Positions 1 through 3,766 of a DNA stretch of 7,390 bases are shown piece by piece. Positions within the stretch are counted from its first letter, which is position 1. The number at the start of each line of letters is the position of its first letter. A program made the position numbers and the translations under genes. The notes under the pieces were generated by a model, which saw only the letters and a list, made by a program, of their open reading frames with translations, did no database searches and had not been told where the DNA came from. This DNA is from Bacillota bacterium (GTDB lineage Bacteria; Bacillota; Sulfobacillia; JAJZIM01; JAJZBP01), in the NCBI GenBank assembly GCA_021798855.1, contig JAJZBP010000098.1:1-7390 (forward strand), written 5' to 3'.

Positions 1-92
1 GGCAGCCCTGGAGAGTATCGAATGGACAGGACGGAAACGGTCCAAGAAGGCAGATCCGAAAAAGCCAGAAAACTTCACAAGCCGCTACCAAC
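1..92 (+). repeat. 3' end of an R1/R2-family repeat (partial)
   Basis: The window opens inside a repeat. The stretch from ggcagccctggag through the acggaaacggtccaagaagg segment to gccgctacca recurs almost unchanged at about 1870-1960 and 5857-5942, and in part at 3567-3635 and 4597-4665. It is non-coding as far as I can see, although a frame runs through it. Its 3' end supplies the -35 box of the promoter that follows. Confidence 0.85.
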
Positions 93-102
93 GGGGTATA
101 AT
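74..102 (+). promoter_or_regulatory. sigma-A-type promoter of module 1, predicted leaderless
   Basis: TTCACA (74-79, 5 of 6 to TTGACA), a 17-base spacer, then a perfect TATAAT (97-102). Only six bases (103-108) separate the -10 box from the ATG at 109, so transcription should start at or next to the start codon. The same promoter with identical spacing stands at 5928-5956. The -35 box lies inside the repeat; the -10 box lies just beyond the last base shared with repeat copy R2a. Confidence 0.75.
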
Positions 103-108
103 CGAAGC

Positions 109-252
109 ATGAAACCGATAACCCGCGAATGGCTTGGTATTGCCCCCGAAGACTTGGACGCTGGGCAGGCAATGCTTGACAGTGGCCGTTACCTGTACGC
201 CGCCATGAAGCGGCTGGTCTTTTCCCACATAAGGAGAGTGAAACGCCAATGA
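109..252 (+). CDS. Truncated HEPN-domain protein, first gene of TA operon 1
   Basis: This 47-residue protein reads like the first helices of a HEPN protein: W8, then the acidic EDLDAG stretch and AMLDSGRYLYAA (residues 14-32). That matches the family pattern of W, A-x-DL-x-A, a leucine-rich helix and G-x-Y-x-x-A. HEPN proteins usually run to about 120-140 residues and carry an R-x4-6-H RNase motif towards the C-terminus. Here the homology stops after residue 32 and a basic tail (KRLVFSHIRRVKRQ) follows, so the catalytic part is missing. The start is chosen because TATAAT lies six bases upstream; an ATG at 22 has no ribosome site. The stop overlaps the next ATG (ATGA, 249-252), and the site AAGGAG (231-236) for that gene lies within this one. 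It may be a remnant, or it may be kept as a translation-coupling leader peptide, since a near-identical copy exists at 5963-6106. Confidence 0.6.
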   Translation: MKPITREWLGIAPEDLDAGQAMLDSGRYLYAAMKRLVFSHIRRVKRQ

Positions 253-506
253 GCGTCGCCAAGGAGCGGCTGCATGATCTCATAGATCTACTGCCGGAAG
301 CGGAGGAAATAGCCGCCCTGCACTACCTGGAATACCTTACAGAGGACAAAGGAGCCAGAATGGCGCGGCTGCTTGCAAACGCTCCCATTGACGACGAACC
401 GCTTTCGGAAGACGATGTGGAAGCCATCCGGGAGGGGAAGGAAGACCTGTTGGCAGGTAGGTGGATGTCCACGGAGGAACTTCTTCGTGCCCTGGAGGAG
501 GAATGA
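249..506 (+). CDS. RelB-like antitoxin, module 1
   Basis: An acidic 85-residue protein placed directly before a RelE/ParE-like toxin. The N-terminal part (MSVAKERLHDLIDLLPEAEE) looks like an amphipathic helix with leucines and acidic residues. The C-terminal part has NAPIDDEPLSEDD (44-56), then a helix ending in AGRWMSTEELL (69-79). This A-P-x-D-D-E-P-L-(S/T)-E-E ... G-R-x-(M/V)-(S/T)-x-E-E-L pattern is typical of small RelB-type antitoxins or addiction-module components that wrap RelE toxins with their C-terminus. Ribosome site AAGGAG at 231-236, ten bases from the ATG. The ATG overlaps the upstream stop and the TGA overlaps the toxin ATG (503-506), so all three genes are coupled. The first ~20 codons are nearly identical in DNA to 6103-6162 but the rest is not, suggesting a chimeric origin. 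No clear DNA-binding domain could be assigned. Confidence 0.8.
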   Translation: MSVAKERLHDLIDLLPEAEEIAALHYLEYLTEDKGARMARLLANAPIDDEPLSEDDVEAIREGKEDLLAGRWMSTEELLRALEEE

Positions 507-751
507 AACTCCGTTGGATGCGCCGGGCGCTCAAAGACATGAAACGTCTGGATCGGGATGTCCGGGAACGGATCGTGGAGGGGACTAAGCGTTTTGCCGA
601 AATTGAGTACGGCGACATTCGCCAAGTTGAGGGCGCGGAAGACTACGCCCTGCGAATAGGAGACTGGCGAATATTCTTCGACCCGCCGGAAAATGACACA
701 ATATGGATTACCGCCGTTCGCCCGCGTGACAAGGCATACAAGAGAAAATAG
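503..751 (+). CDS. RelE/ParE-family toxin, module 1
   Basis: An 82-residue basic protein with the RelE fold pattern: beta strand (KLRWMRRA), two basic helices (A9-R40), then the core strands ALRIGDWRIFFD (49-60) and IWITAVRPRDKAY (67-79). RelE toxins are ribosome-dependent mRNA nucleases that use arginines on the central strands and a C-terminal Arg/Tyr. The likely equivalents are R51, R56, R73, R75 and Y79, so the protein looks intact and potentially active. The start at 503 overlaps the antitoxin stop and has GGAGG at 494-498; a longer frame beginning at 461 would lie inside the antitoxin gene and is not preferred. It is followed by a small hairpin and a strong terminator. RelE versus ParE cannot be settled by eye; ParE relatives act on gyrase instead. 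Confidence 0.87.
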   Translation: MKLRWMRRALKDMKRLDRDVRERIVEGTKRFAEIEYGDIRQVEGAEDYALRIGDWRIFFDPPENDTIWITAVRPRDKAYKRK

Positions 752-756
752 ACCGC

Positions 757-770
757 CCCGCCCCTGCGGG
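757..770 (+). other. Small GC hairpin after the module 1 toxin
   Basis: CCCGC (757-761), loop CCCT, GCGGG (766-770), six bases after the toxin stop. The equivalent position after the second RelE-like toxin also has a 5-bp hairpin (CGCCC/GGGCG, 6601-6614). Neither is followed by a T run, so they may protect mRNA 3' ends rather than terminate. Confidence 0.5.
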
Positions 771-793
771 ACGAAAATACTGAGCGAAAAATA

Positions 794-832
794 AAGCCGC
801 CCACCCCGGAAGGGAGGGCGGCTTATTTTTCG
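794..832 (+). terminator. Shared terminator T1, bidirectional
   Basis: AAGCCGCCC (794-802) pairs with GGGCGGCTT (816-824) around a 13-base loop, followed by ATTTTT. On the other strand the run AAAAATAAAG upstream of the left arm becomes a T run, so it can also end the minus-strand gene whose stop codon (825-823) sits in the right arm. The core cccggaagggagggcggct recurs at 3388, 4416 and 6632. Confidence 0.88.
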
Positions 833-1371
833 GAGCAGTAGGCATGAATTGCCGAATACAACCAACCTACAAAATCTTTGGATTTGTCACTTGGAAATTG
901 GAATTTTGGATGGCCGATAATCTGAGTGAAGTGATAAATGGCGTCAACCTTTTCAGGTGGCAACAAACGTGTAATTTCCATAATGTCACGAATTTGTTCG
1001 CGTTTAGCAATGGAAGGAAGAATCTCGCCGGGTTTGAGTAGAGGTACAGATGTAGGGTGGGGCACGGTGGCGATTAGGCGGTTAATGTTAATCCCAATCC
1101 ATTCGATGTTTTTTTGAGATATGGCGCGACCTAATTCCTCAAGGAGATCTAACTTCGTCGGCATATTCAAACCGTTTGTCCGTTCCCAAACAATAGGTTG
1201 AGGTTGCCGGAATAAGTGGGCAAAAAACATGTATGTAATCCAAAACATAGGGATTTTGTACTGGCGCGGAGGAAGGGTGATTAATCTATTCCCCTGATCC
1301 AAGGAGATCGGAAAAGATCGGCCTTTCGGACCCGATCTTTTCTTTGATTTTGGTTGTGAAAAGTTTCTCAT
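823..1371 (-). CDS. Hypothetical protein on the minus strand, N-terminus uncertain
   Basis: I do not recognise a family. The longest frame gives 182 residues. The C-terminal two thirds looks like a real soluble protein: helices LDLLEELGRAISQ (74-86) and REQIRDIMEITRLLPPEKV (123-141), then FTQIIGHPKF. The first ~40 residues are basic and low in recognisable structure, and the DNA coding for them contains a strong hairpin (1311-1342). No ribosome site precedes the ATG at 1371, 1248 or 1164. A start at 1164 (MPTKLD) would give 113 residues. The gene is AT-richer than its neighbours and is the only frame pointing the other way. It ends exactly in terminator T1. The ATG at 1371 lies in a TTTCTCAT stretch shared with the repeat at 6847-6854, so the 5' end may have been replaced by repeat DNA. 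It could be an eroded gene. Confidence 0.45.
   Translation of the reverse strand: MRNFSQPKSKKRSGPKGRSFPISLDQGNRLITLPPRQYKIPMFWITYMFFAHLFRQPQPIVWERTNGLNMPTKLDLLEELGRAISQKNIEWIGININRLIATVPHPTSVPLLKPGEILPSIAKREQIRDIMEITRLLPPEKVDAIYHFTQIIGHPKFQFPSDKSKDFVGWLYSAIHAYCSEK
1311..1342. terminator. Terminator-like hairpin inside the minus-strand frame
   Basis: GAAAAGATCGG (1311-1321) and CCGATCTTTTC (1332-1342) form a perfect 11-bp stem with a 10-base loop. T-rich DNA follows on the + strand, and the arms themselves end in A/T runs on both strands. It falls within the region encoding the basic N-terminus of the 823-1371 frame, arguing that this part is untranslated or an attenuator. Confidence 0.5.
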
Positions 1372-1411
1372 AGGGGGTCGCTCAGAGTGGCTGTGGGGTC
1401 GCTTAGAGCGG
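1351..1411. repeat. Repeat edge with a 20-base tandem duplication
   Basis: TTGTGAAAAGTTTCTCAT (1354-1371) recurs at 6837-6854, immediately before the same AT-rich block. Between them this copy carries two near-copies in tandem: ggggtcgctcagagtggctg followed by ggggtcgcttagagcggcgg (1374-1413). The other locus has an unrelated short stretch here. Confidence 0.6.
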
Positions 1412-1560
1412 CGGGTAGGAAATTGGAAATTTTGAGCCGTTTTTCGCTTTATTTTTCAAATAACGACAACTAACCACCCCCTACTGTACTCTATAGCATA
1501 ACAGCTTTTCCCATTTCTGGCTGTGGAAAACTTTTTGACTATCTATTTGTATCAGATAAA
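1412..1560. repeat. AT-rich repeat block, copy 1
   Basis: About 150 bases from ggtaggaaattggaaatttt through ctatctattt recur with few changes at 6874-7018, each time directly upstream of an R2 element. No gene is seen. It contains TTTTCCACA on the minus strand (complement of 1522-1530 region, fitting the relaxed DnaA-box form TTWTNCACA) and a TTTTCC/GGAAAA inverted repeat around tctggctgt. R2b (5552) lacks this block, so the block and R2 are separable. Confidence 0.8.
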
Positions 1561-1564
1561 GAAC

Positions 1565-1960
1565 GGGAACCGGAGCACCTCGCCCGAACCAGTTAGGGGG
1601 TGGGGGTCTGCCAGGGGAGCCGCGGCCTCCGTGGCCCGTCGTGGGAAGGGGCAGCGCCGTTGGCGCGGGTTGTCCCCGTATCTCCACCCCCTCTCCTTCC
1701 AGAAGGCCCTTGCGGGGGCCTTCTGGAGCGAAACCCCCTTAAAGGAGAAAGCCAGGGGCGCCAACGGCGCTGCCCCGTTCCGCGATTGATCACGGCACCC
1801 CCGGCGGTAGCCACCAGAATTCTCCCAAACAACCACGCACAGGCGAGAATGCCCGGCGGGGTCCGGGGCGGCAGCCCTGGAGAGTATCGAATGGACAGGA
1901 AGGAAACGGTCCAAGAAGGCAGATTCGAAAAAGCCAGAAAACTTCACAAGCCGCTACCAA
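1565..1960. repeat. Long structured repeat R2, copy a
   Basis: About 395 bases from gggaaccggagcacctcgcc to cttcacaagccgctacca. Copies: b at 5552-5942 and c at 7021-7350. The central part holds a 19-bp perfect inverted repeat with a nested 12-bp hairpin (listed separately). The 3' quarter is the R1 core (gagaatgcccggcggggtcc and following). Frames on either strand are GC-rich, proline- and arginine-rich and not conserved as proteins. The element ends in the -35 box used by the HEPN-fragment promoters, but here it is followed by different DNA with no -10 box. Confidence 0.88.
1648..1776. repeat. Giant inverted repeat with nested hairpin in R2a
   Basis: Outer arms GGGGCAGCGCCGTTGGCGC (1648-1666) and its exact reverse complement (1758-1776), 19 bp, 91 bases apart. 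Inside, TCCAGAAGGCCC (1698-1709) pairs with GGGCCTTCTGGA (1716-1727) around a 6-base loop. Each arm also contains the self-complementary GGCGC/GCGCC core. The same structure is at 5635-5763 and 7104-7234. Confidence 0.9.
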
Positions 1961-2098
1961 TCCATTTGCAAATCCCCGATTTTGAACGAAACTCCTTGGA
2001 AATTAACCTAGCTAAATTTCCGGGTGAAAAAACGCAAAACGGCGGATTTGGCAAGACATATCCTACCACTAGATCTACCGCAAGACGAACTTGCCGCA
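1961..2098. other. Unassigned spacer ending in a short ParB-like gene fragment
   Basis: About 110 bases of lower-GC DNA without a recognisable gene; it holds a 10-base palindrome, ATTTGCAAAT, at about 1965-1974. Its last ~20 bases (2078-2098, caagacgaacttgccgcat) are identical to part of the degenerate gene fragments at 2334 and 2579, and code for QDELAA. This is a third, very short remnant cut off by an R1 repeat. Confidence 0.5.
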
Positions 2099-2116
2099 TT
2101 GTGAAAATAATCACAA
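2099..2116. promoter_or_regulatory. TTGTGA-N6-TCACAA palindrome, copy 1
   Basis: A perfect 6-6-6 inverted repeat, TTGTGAAAATAATCACAA. It resembles the operators of CRP/FNR-type regulators (TGTGA-N6-TCACA) and of the redox repressor Rex (TTGTGAA-N4-TTCACAA). Identical copies lie at 2617, 3507 and 4538. No promoter has been placed next to this one, so it may be part of the repeat rather than a working operator. Confidence 0.45.
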
Positions 2117-2168
2117 ACTACAGGCACAGGCGAGAATGCCCGGCGGGGTCCGGGGCGGCAGCCCTGGA
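2099..2168. repeat. R1 repeat, short copy
   Basis: Starts with the palindrome TTGTGAAAATAATCACAA (2099-2116), then actacaggcacaggcgag, the GC-rich core and ggcggcagccctgg. It joins the ParB-like remnant directly at its left end and another ParB-like fragment at its right end. Confidence 0.85.
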
Positions 2169-2387
2169 GTGACGGGCCACCTGCGGGGAGAAGGAAAGAG
2201 CTTGCCTTGGATAGGGAAGGTGTTGGGTGTGGATCATGATACCGTTGCCATGTGGTGTTCAGGTGTCGGAAATCCGACACCTGAACAAGCAAACGGCACC
2301 GACGGCAAGATCCGCCCCGCCGCCAGGCCCACGCAAGACGAACTTGCCGACCGCCGGGAACAGGCCGCCGAAATGCGGCAGTCCGGC
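2169..2387 (+). pseudogene. Fragment A of a helix-turn-helix / ParB-like protein
   Basis: About 73 codons encode HLRGEGKSLPWIGKVLGVD (a recognisable helix-turn-helix), then TVAMWCSGVGNPTPEQ, NGTDGKIRPAARPTQDELADRREQAAEMRQSG. The G-x-DGK-x-(Y/R)-P-A-(A/T)-R-P-T-Q-D-E pattern after an HTH is known from ParB-like or phage-associated DNA-binding proteins. There is no start codon of its own: the frame enters from the R1 repeat and leaves into a partial R1 core (GGSGRQPW). A second copy follows at 2413, so this is a broken, tandemly duplicated piece rather than a gene. Confidence 0.6.
2257..2286. repeat. Inverted repeat inside fragment A
   Basis: GTTCAGGTGTCGGA (2257-2270) and TCCGACACCTGAAC (2273-2286) form 14-bp perfect arms around AA. 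It lies in the segment coding for CSGVGNPTPE. The matching place in fragment B has 11-bp arms with changed but still paired inner bases. Confidence 0.85.
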
Positions 2388-2412
2388 GGGGGTTCGGGGC
2401 GGCAGCCCTGGA
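2388..2412. repeat. Partial R1 core between the two fragments
   Basis: ggttcggggcggcagccctg follows fragment A without the usual palindrome or the cacaggcgag part. The bases just before it (gaaatgcggcagtccggcgg) can be aligned with the R1 core gagaatgcccggcggggtcc, so here gene fragment and repeat merge smoothly. Confidence 0.6.
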
Positions 2413-2598
2413 GTGACGGATGACCACCTGCGGGGAGAGGGAAAGAGCTTGCGGTGGATCGCAAAGGTGCTGGGAGTAAGTGAACACGCCGTTCATGATT
2501 GGTGTTCAGGTGTTCCAGGTGAAACACCTGAACAGTCTACCGGCACCGACGGCAAGGCATACCCCGCCGCCAGGGCCACGCAAGACGAACTTGCCGCA
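2413..2598 (+). pseudogene. Fragment B of the helix-turn-helix / ParB-like protein
   Basis: About 62 codons: HLRGEGKSLRWIAKVLGVSE (helix-turn-helix, closer to consensus than copy A, with S-L-R-x-IAKVLGVS), AVHDWCSGV, then STGTDGKAYPAARATQDELAA. It keeps the GTDGKxYPA signature but is cut off at the same TQDELAA point as the short remnant at 2078-2098 and has no start or ribosome site. After it come ~18 bases and another R1 copy. The repeated break near DELA suggests recurrent recombination at this place. Confidence 0.6.
2504..2533. repeat. Inverted repeat inside fragment B
   Basis: GTTCAGGTGTT (2504-2514) and AACACCTGAAC (2523-2533), 11-bp perfect arms, 8-base loop. The outer bases match the copy at 2257-2286 and the inner ones differ on both arms while staying complementary. 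Confidence 0.85.
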
Positions 2599-2616
2599 TC
2601 TTTTAAGGTTTCCGCT

Positions 2617-2716
2617 TTGTGAAAATAATCACAAACAACAGGCACAGGGCGAGAATGCCCGGCGGGGTCCGGGGCGGCAGCCCCCGGTGTACCGAATGGC
2701 CAGGGCGGAAACGGCC
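2617..2716. repeat. R1 repeat upstream of brnT-brnA module 2
   Basis: Begins with TTGTGAAAATAATCACAA (2617-2634), then the GC-rich core with a CCGGGG/CCCCGG hairpin (2669-2674 and 2682-2687), then a diverged version of the atggacaggacggaaacggt segment. After about 2716 the sequence is specific to this module. Confidence 0.85.
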
Positions 2717-2747
2717 AGCACCGGCCAGGTCGCAATGGCCAGTAATC

Positions 2748-2807
2748 TTCCTCCTCCTTACGGCTTTCCAGAAACCTTTAGATTTTTCTTACTCATAGAG
2801 TTATAAT
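2748..2807 (+). promoter_or_regulatory. Leader and -10 box of brnT (module 2)
   Basis: TATAAT (2802-2807) lies five bases before the brnT ATG, so the transcript should be leaderless or nearly so. No good -35 box is seen (TTTAGA at 2777-2782 with a 19-base gap is the best). ACTCATAGAGT (2791-2801), a small palindrome next to the -10 box, is a candidate operator for the antitoxin. Further up, TTCCTCCTCCTTACGG (about 2749-2764) is complementary to a Shine-Dalgarno sequence; a matching stretch precedes brnT of module 4. Confidence 0.45.
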
Positions 2808-2812
2808 AAGGC

Positions 2813-3106
2813 ATGGATTTTGAATGGGATCCAAAAAAGAATGTGGTCAATATCACCAAGCACGGATTCGACTTTGAAAATGCAGAAGACGTTTTCAAAG
2901 GCCATGTTTTTGCCTGGGTAGACAGACGCAAAGACTACGGTGAAGAGCGTTGGAACGGAATAGGTCTTTTAGGAGATGAGGTAGTGTTGCTGGTGTGGAC
3001 GCTACGCCAGCCGGATCGCGTTCGGATAATTTCGATGAGAAAGGCGGGGAAACGTGAACGAGAAGATTATGCCAAAACCGTCAAAGACGGATTGGGAACG
3101 GATTAA
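2813..3106 (+). CDS. brnT: BrnT-family toxin, module 2
   Basis: A 97-residue protein with all visible BrnT (DUF497) marks: F-E-W-D-P-x-K-N (3-10) at the N-terminus, N-I-x-KHG-x-x-F (13-21), the D-x-R-K-D-Y-GEERW segment (37-47), and the C-terminal R-I-I-S-M-R-K-A ... R-E-R-E-x-Y (71-86). BrnT toxins have a RelE-like fold and inhibit translation by cutting RNA; they are neutralised by BrnA, which also represses the operon. The gene order toxin then antitoxin is the normal one, and brnA overlaps its 3' end by 53 bases. The ATG is preferred because TATAAT lies five bases upstream. The only purines before it (taagg) are too close to act as a normal ribosome site. The protein is about 55-60 percent like the module 4 copy by eye, so the two are old paralogues, unlike their flanks. 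Confidence 0.92.
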   Translation: MDFEWDPKKNVVNITKHGFDFENAEDVFKGHVFAWVDRRKDYGEERWNGIGLLGDEVVLLVWTLRQPDRVRIISMRKAGKREREDYAKTVKDGLGTD

Positions 3107-3356
3107 GGCGATGAGCGACGAGGATATAGATTATAGCGATATTCCGCCCTTGGACGAAGAGTTTTGGAAGAATGCGATCCTTTGGCCCCGCGAGAAACAG
3201 CAGATAACGCTAGAACCAGATGTGGCGGCTTTTTTCAAAAGCCAAGGGGAAGGAATCCAAAATACCGTTAACAATGTCCTGCGGCAATATGTGGAATCGC
3301 AGAAGCATATTCCGGTCATACAACAACGGCAACGCCATAAGTTGATTCCCAGGTGA
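3054..3356 (+). CDS. brnA: BrnA-family antitoxin, module 2, with a shortened DNA-binding strand
   Basis: A 100-residue protein with the BrnA (DUF4415) layout: SKTDWERIKAMSDEDIDYSDIPPLDEEFW (10-38), which grips the toxin, then a ribbon-helix-helix domain KQQITLEPDVAAFFKSQGEGIQNTVNNVLRQYVES (48-82). BrnA normally binds DNA through its strand and represses the operon. Compared with the module 4 copy (KQQITLRLDPDV), two residues (RL) are missing from the strand, a clean 6-base deletion. The C-terminus has an extra tail rich in Q, R and H. The GTG start at 3054 aligns exactly with a GTG in the module 4 gene and has aaggcgggg upstream (3041-3049); ATG at 3069 is an alternative. DNA binding may be weakened while toxin binding is kept. 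Confidence 0.9.
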   Translation: MNEKIMPKPSKTDWERIKAMSDEDIDYSDIPPLDEEFWKNAILWPREKQQITLEPDVAAFFKSQGEGIQNTVNNVLRQYVESQKHIPVIQQRQRHKLIPR

Positions 3357-3377
3357 GTATTAAGATGACAAAAACGG

Positions 3378-3414
3378 AGCCGCCTACCCCGGAAGGGAGG
3401 GCGGCTTATTTTTT
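3378..3414 (+). terminator. Shared terminator T2
   Basis: AGCCGCC (3378-3384) pairs with GGCGGCT (3400-3406), loop taccccggaagggag, then TATTTTTT. The loop and right arm are the same as in the other three copies. It stands 21 bases after the brnA stop. Confidence 0.9.
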
Positions 3415-3438
3415 GTTGGCGGCGCGGCGGGAGAAAAA

Positions 3439-3454
3439 GTTCTACCGGTAGAAC
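3439..3454. promoter_or_regulatory. 16-bp perfect palindrome GTTCTACCGGTAGAAC
   Basis: Perfectly self-complementary over 16 bases; exact copy at 4468-4483. A half site, GGTAGAAC, occurs again ~40 bases downstream in both repeats (about 3495-3502 and 4526-4533). Looks like an operator or a recombination site; there is no evidence which. Confidence 0.6.
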
Positions 3455-3506
3455 TACCGCAGAAATCTCCCTCAAATGTTTCTCCGTTAAAGTTGGTAGA
3501 ACTTTA

Positions 3507-3524
3507 TTGTGAAAATAATCACAA
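3507..3524. promoter_or_regulatory. TTGTGA-N6-TCACAA palindrome, copy 3
   Basis: Identical to the copies at 2099, 2617 and 4538. It is 250 bases upstream of the module 3 promoter, too far for a simple operator. Confidence 0.45.
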
Positions 3525-3685
3525 ACTACAGGCATGGGCGAGAATGCCCGGCGGGGTCCGGGGCGGCAGCCCTGGGGTATCGAATGGACAGGACGGAAAC
3601 GGTCCAAGAAGGCAGATCCGAAAAAGCCGGGAAACTTCAAATCACCGCCTTGGGTTCGACGCAACGGGCTGGGGAGCAGGGAACC

Positions 3686-3743
3686 CCGTAAGAAGAGGGA
3701 AAGGGGCTGCTTGGCTGAAGAACCGTGGCCCATTCTCTTACGG
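3686..3743 (+). other. Hairpin linking the repeat end to the module 3 leader
   Basis: CCGTAAGA (3686-3693), at the end of the long repeat, is complementary to TCTTACGG (3736-3743) in the module-specific leader, with a 42-base loop. Module 4 has a comparable pairing between 4717-4728 and its CTCCTTACGGGG stretch (about 4855-4866). Confidence 0.45.
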
Positions 3744-3766
3744 AGCGTTCCGAAATAATTGGTGTG

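Larger units (their letters stand above)
3379..3705. repeat. Long direct repeat (terminator + R1), copy 1
   Basis: About 330 bases that recur at 4407-4740 with only scattered changes: terminator, gttggcggcgcggcgggag, a perfect palindrome, the R1 element from its TTGTGA palindrome to gggaaacttca, and a further ~75 bases (atcaccgccttgggttcgac to gggaaaggg) seen only in these two copies. The 1028-base offset equals one complete TA cassette (3814-4366 module). No gene is seen within it. Confidence 0.93.

Noticed and set aside
22..108. N-terminal extension of the HEPN fragment from the ATG at 22
   Set aside because: This stretch is repeat DNA found elsewhere without the gene, has no ribosome site, and lies upstream of the -10 box.
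323..865. 180-residue frame on the minus strand
   Set aside because: Antisense to the intact antitoxin-toxin pair and running through the terminator; composition is that of a shadow frame.
1522..1530. Origin of replication suggested by a DnaA-like box
   Set aside because: A single relaxed match per copy, no cluster of boxes, no dnaA/dnaN or replication gene nearby.
1535..1563. TTGACT as a -35 box in the AT-rich block
   Set aside because: No acceptable -10 box at 15-19 bases in either copy (1535 or 6997).
1565..1960. Insertion sequence or integron attC site
   Set aside because: No transposase or integrase frame is seen. R2 lacks the R-box/L-box core of attC sites that I could recognise, and no target-site duplication could be defined.
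1600..2172. 190-residue plus-strand frame through R2a
   Set aside because: It crosses two large hairpins and unrelated spacer DNA; the corresponding frame in R2b and R2c ends elsewhere, so it is not conserved as a protein.
2008..2496. Long minus-strand frames over repeats (also 1552-1947, 3131-3886, 7009-7377)
   Set aside because: They exist because R1/R2 are GC-rich and lack stops on this strand. Their sequences are Pro/Arg/Ala-rich, change frame between copies and overlap known genes.
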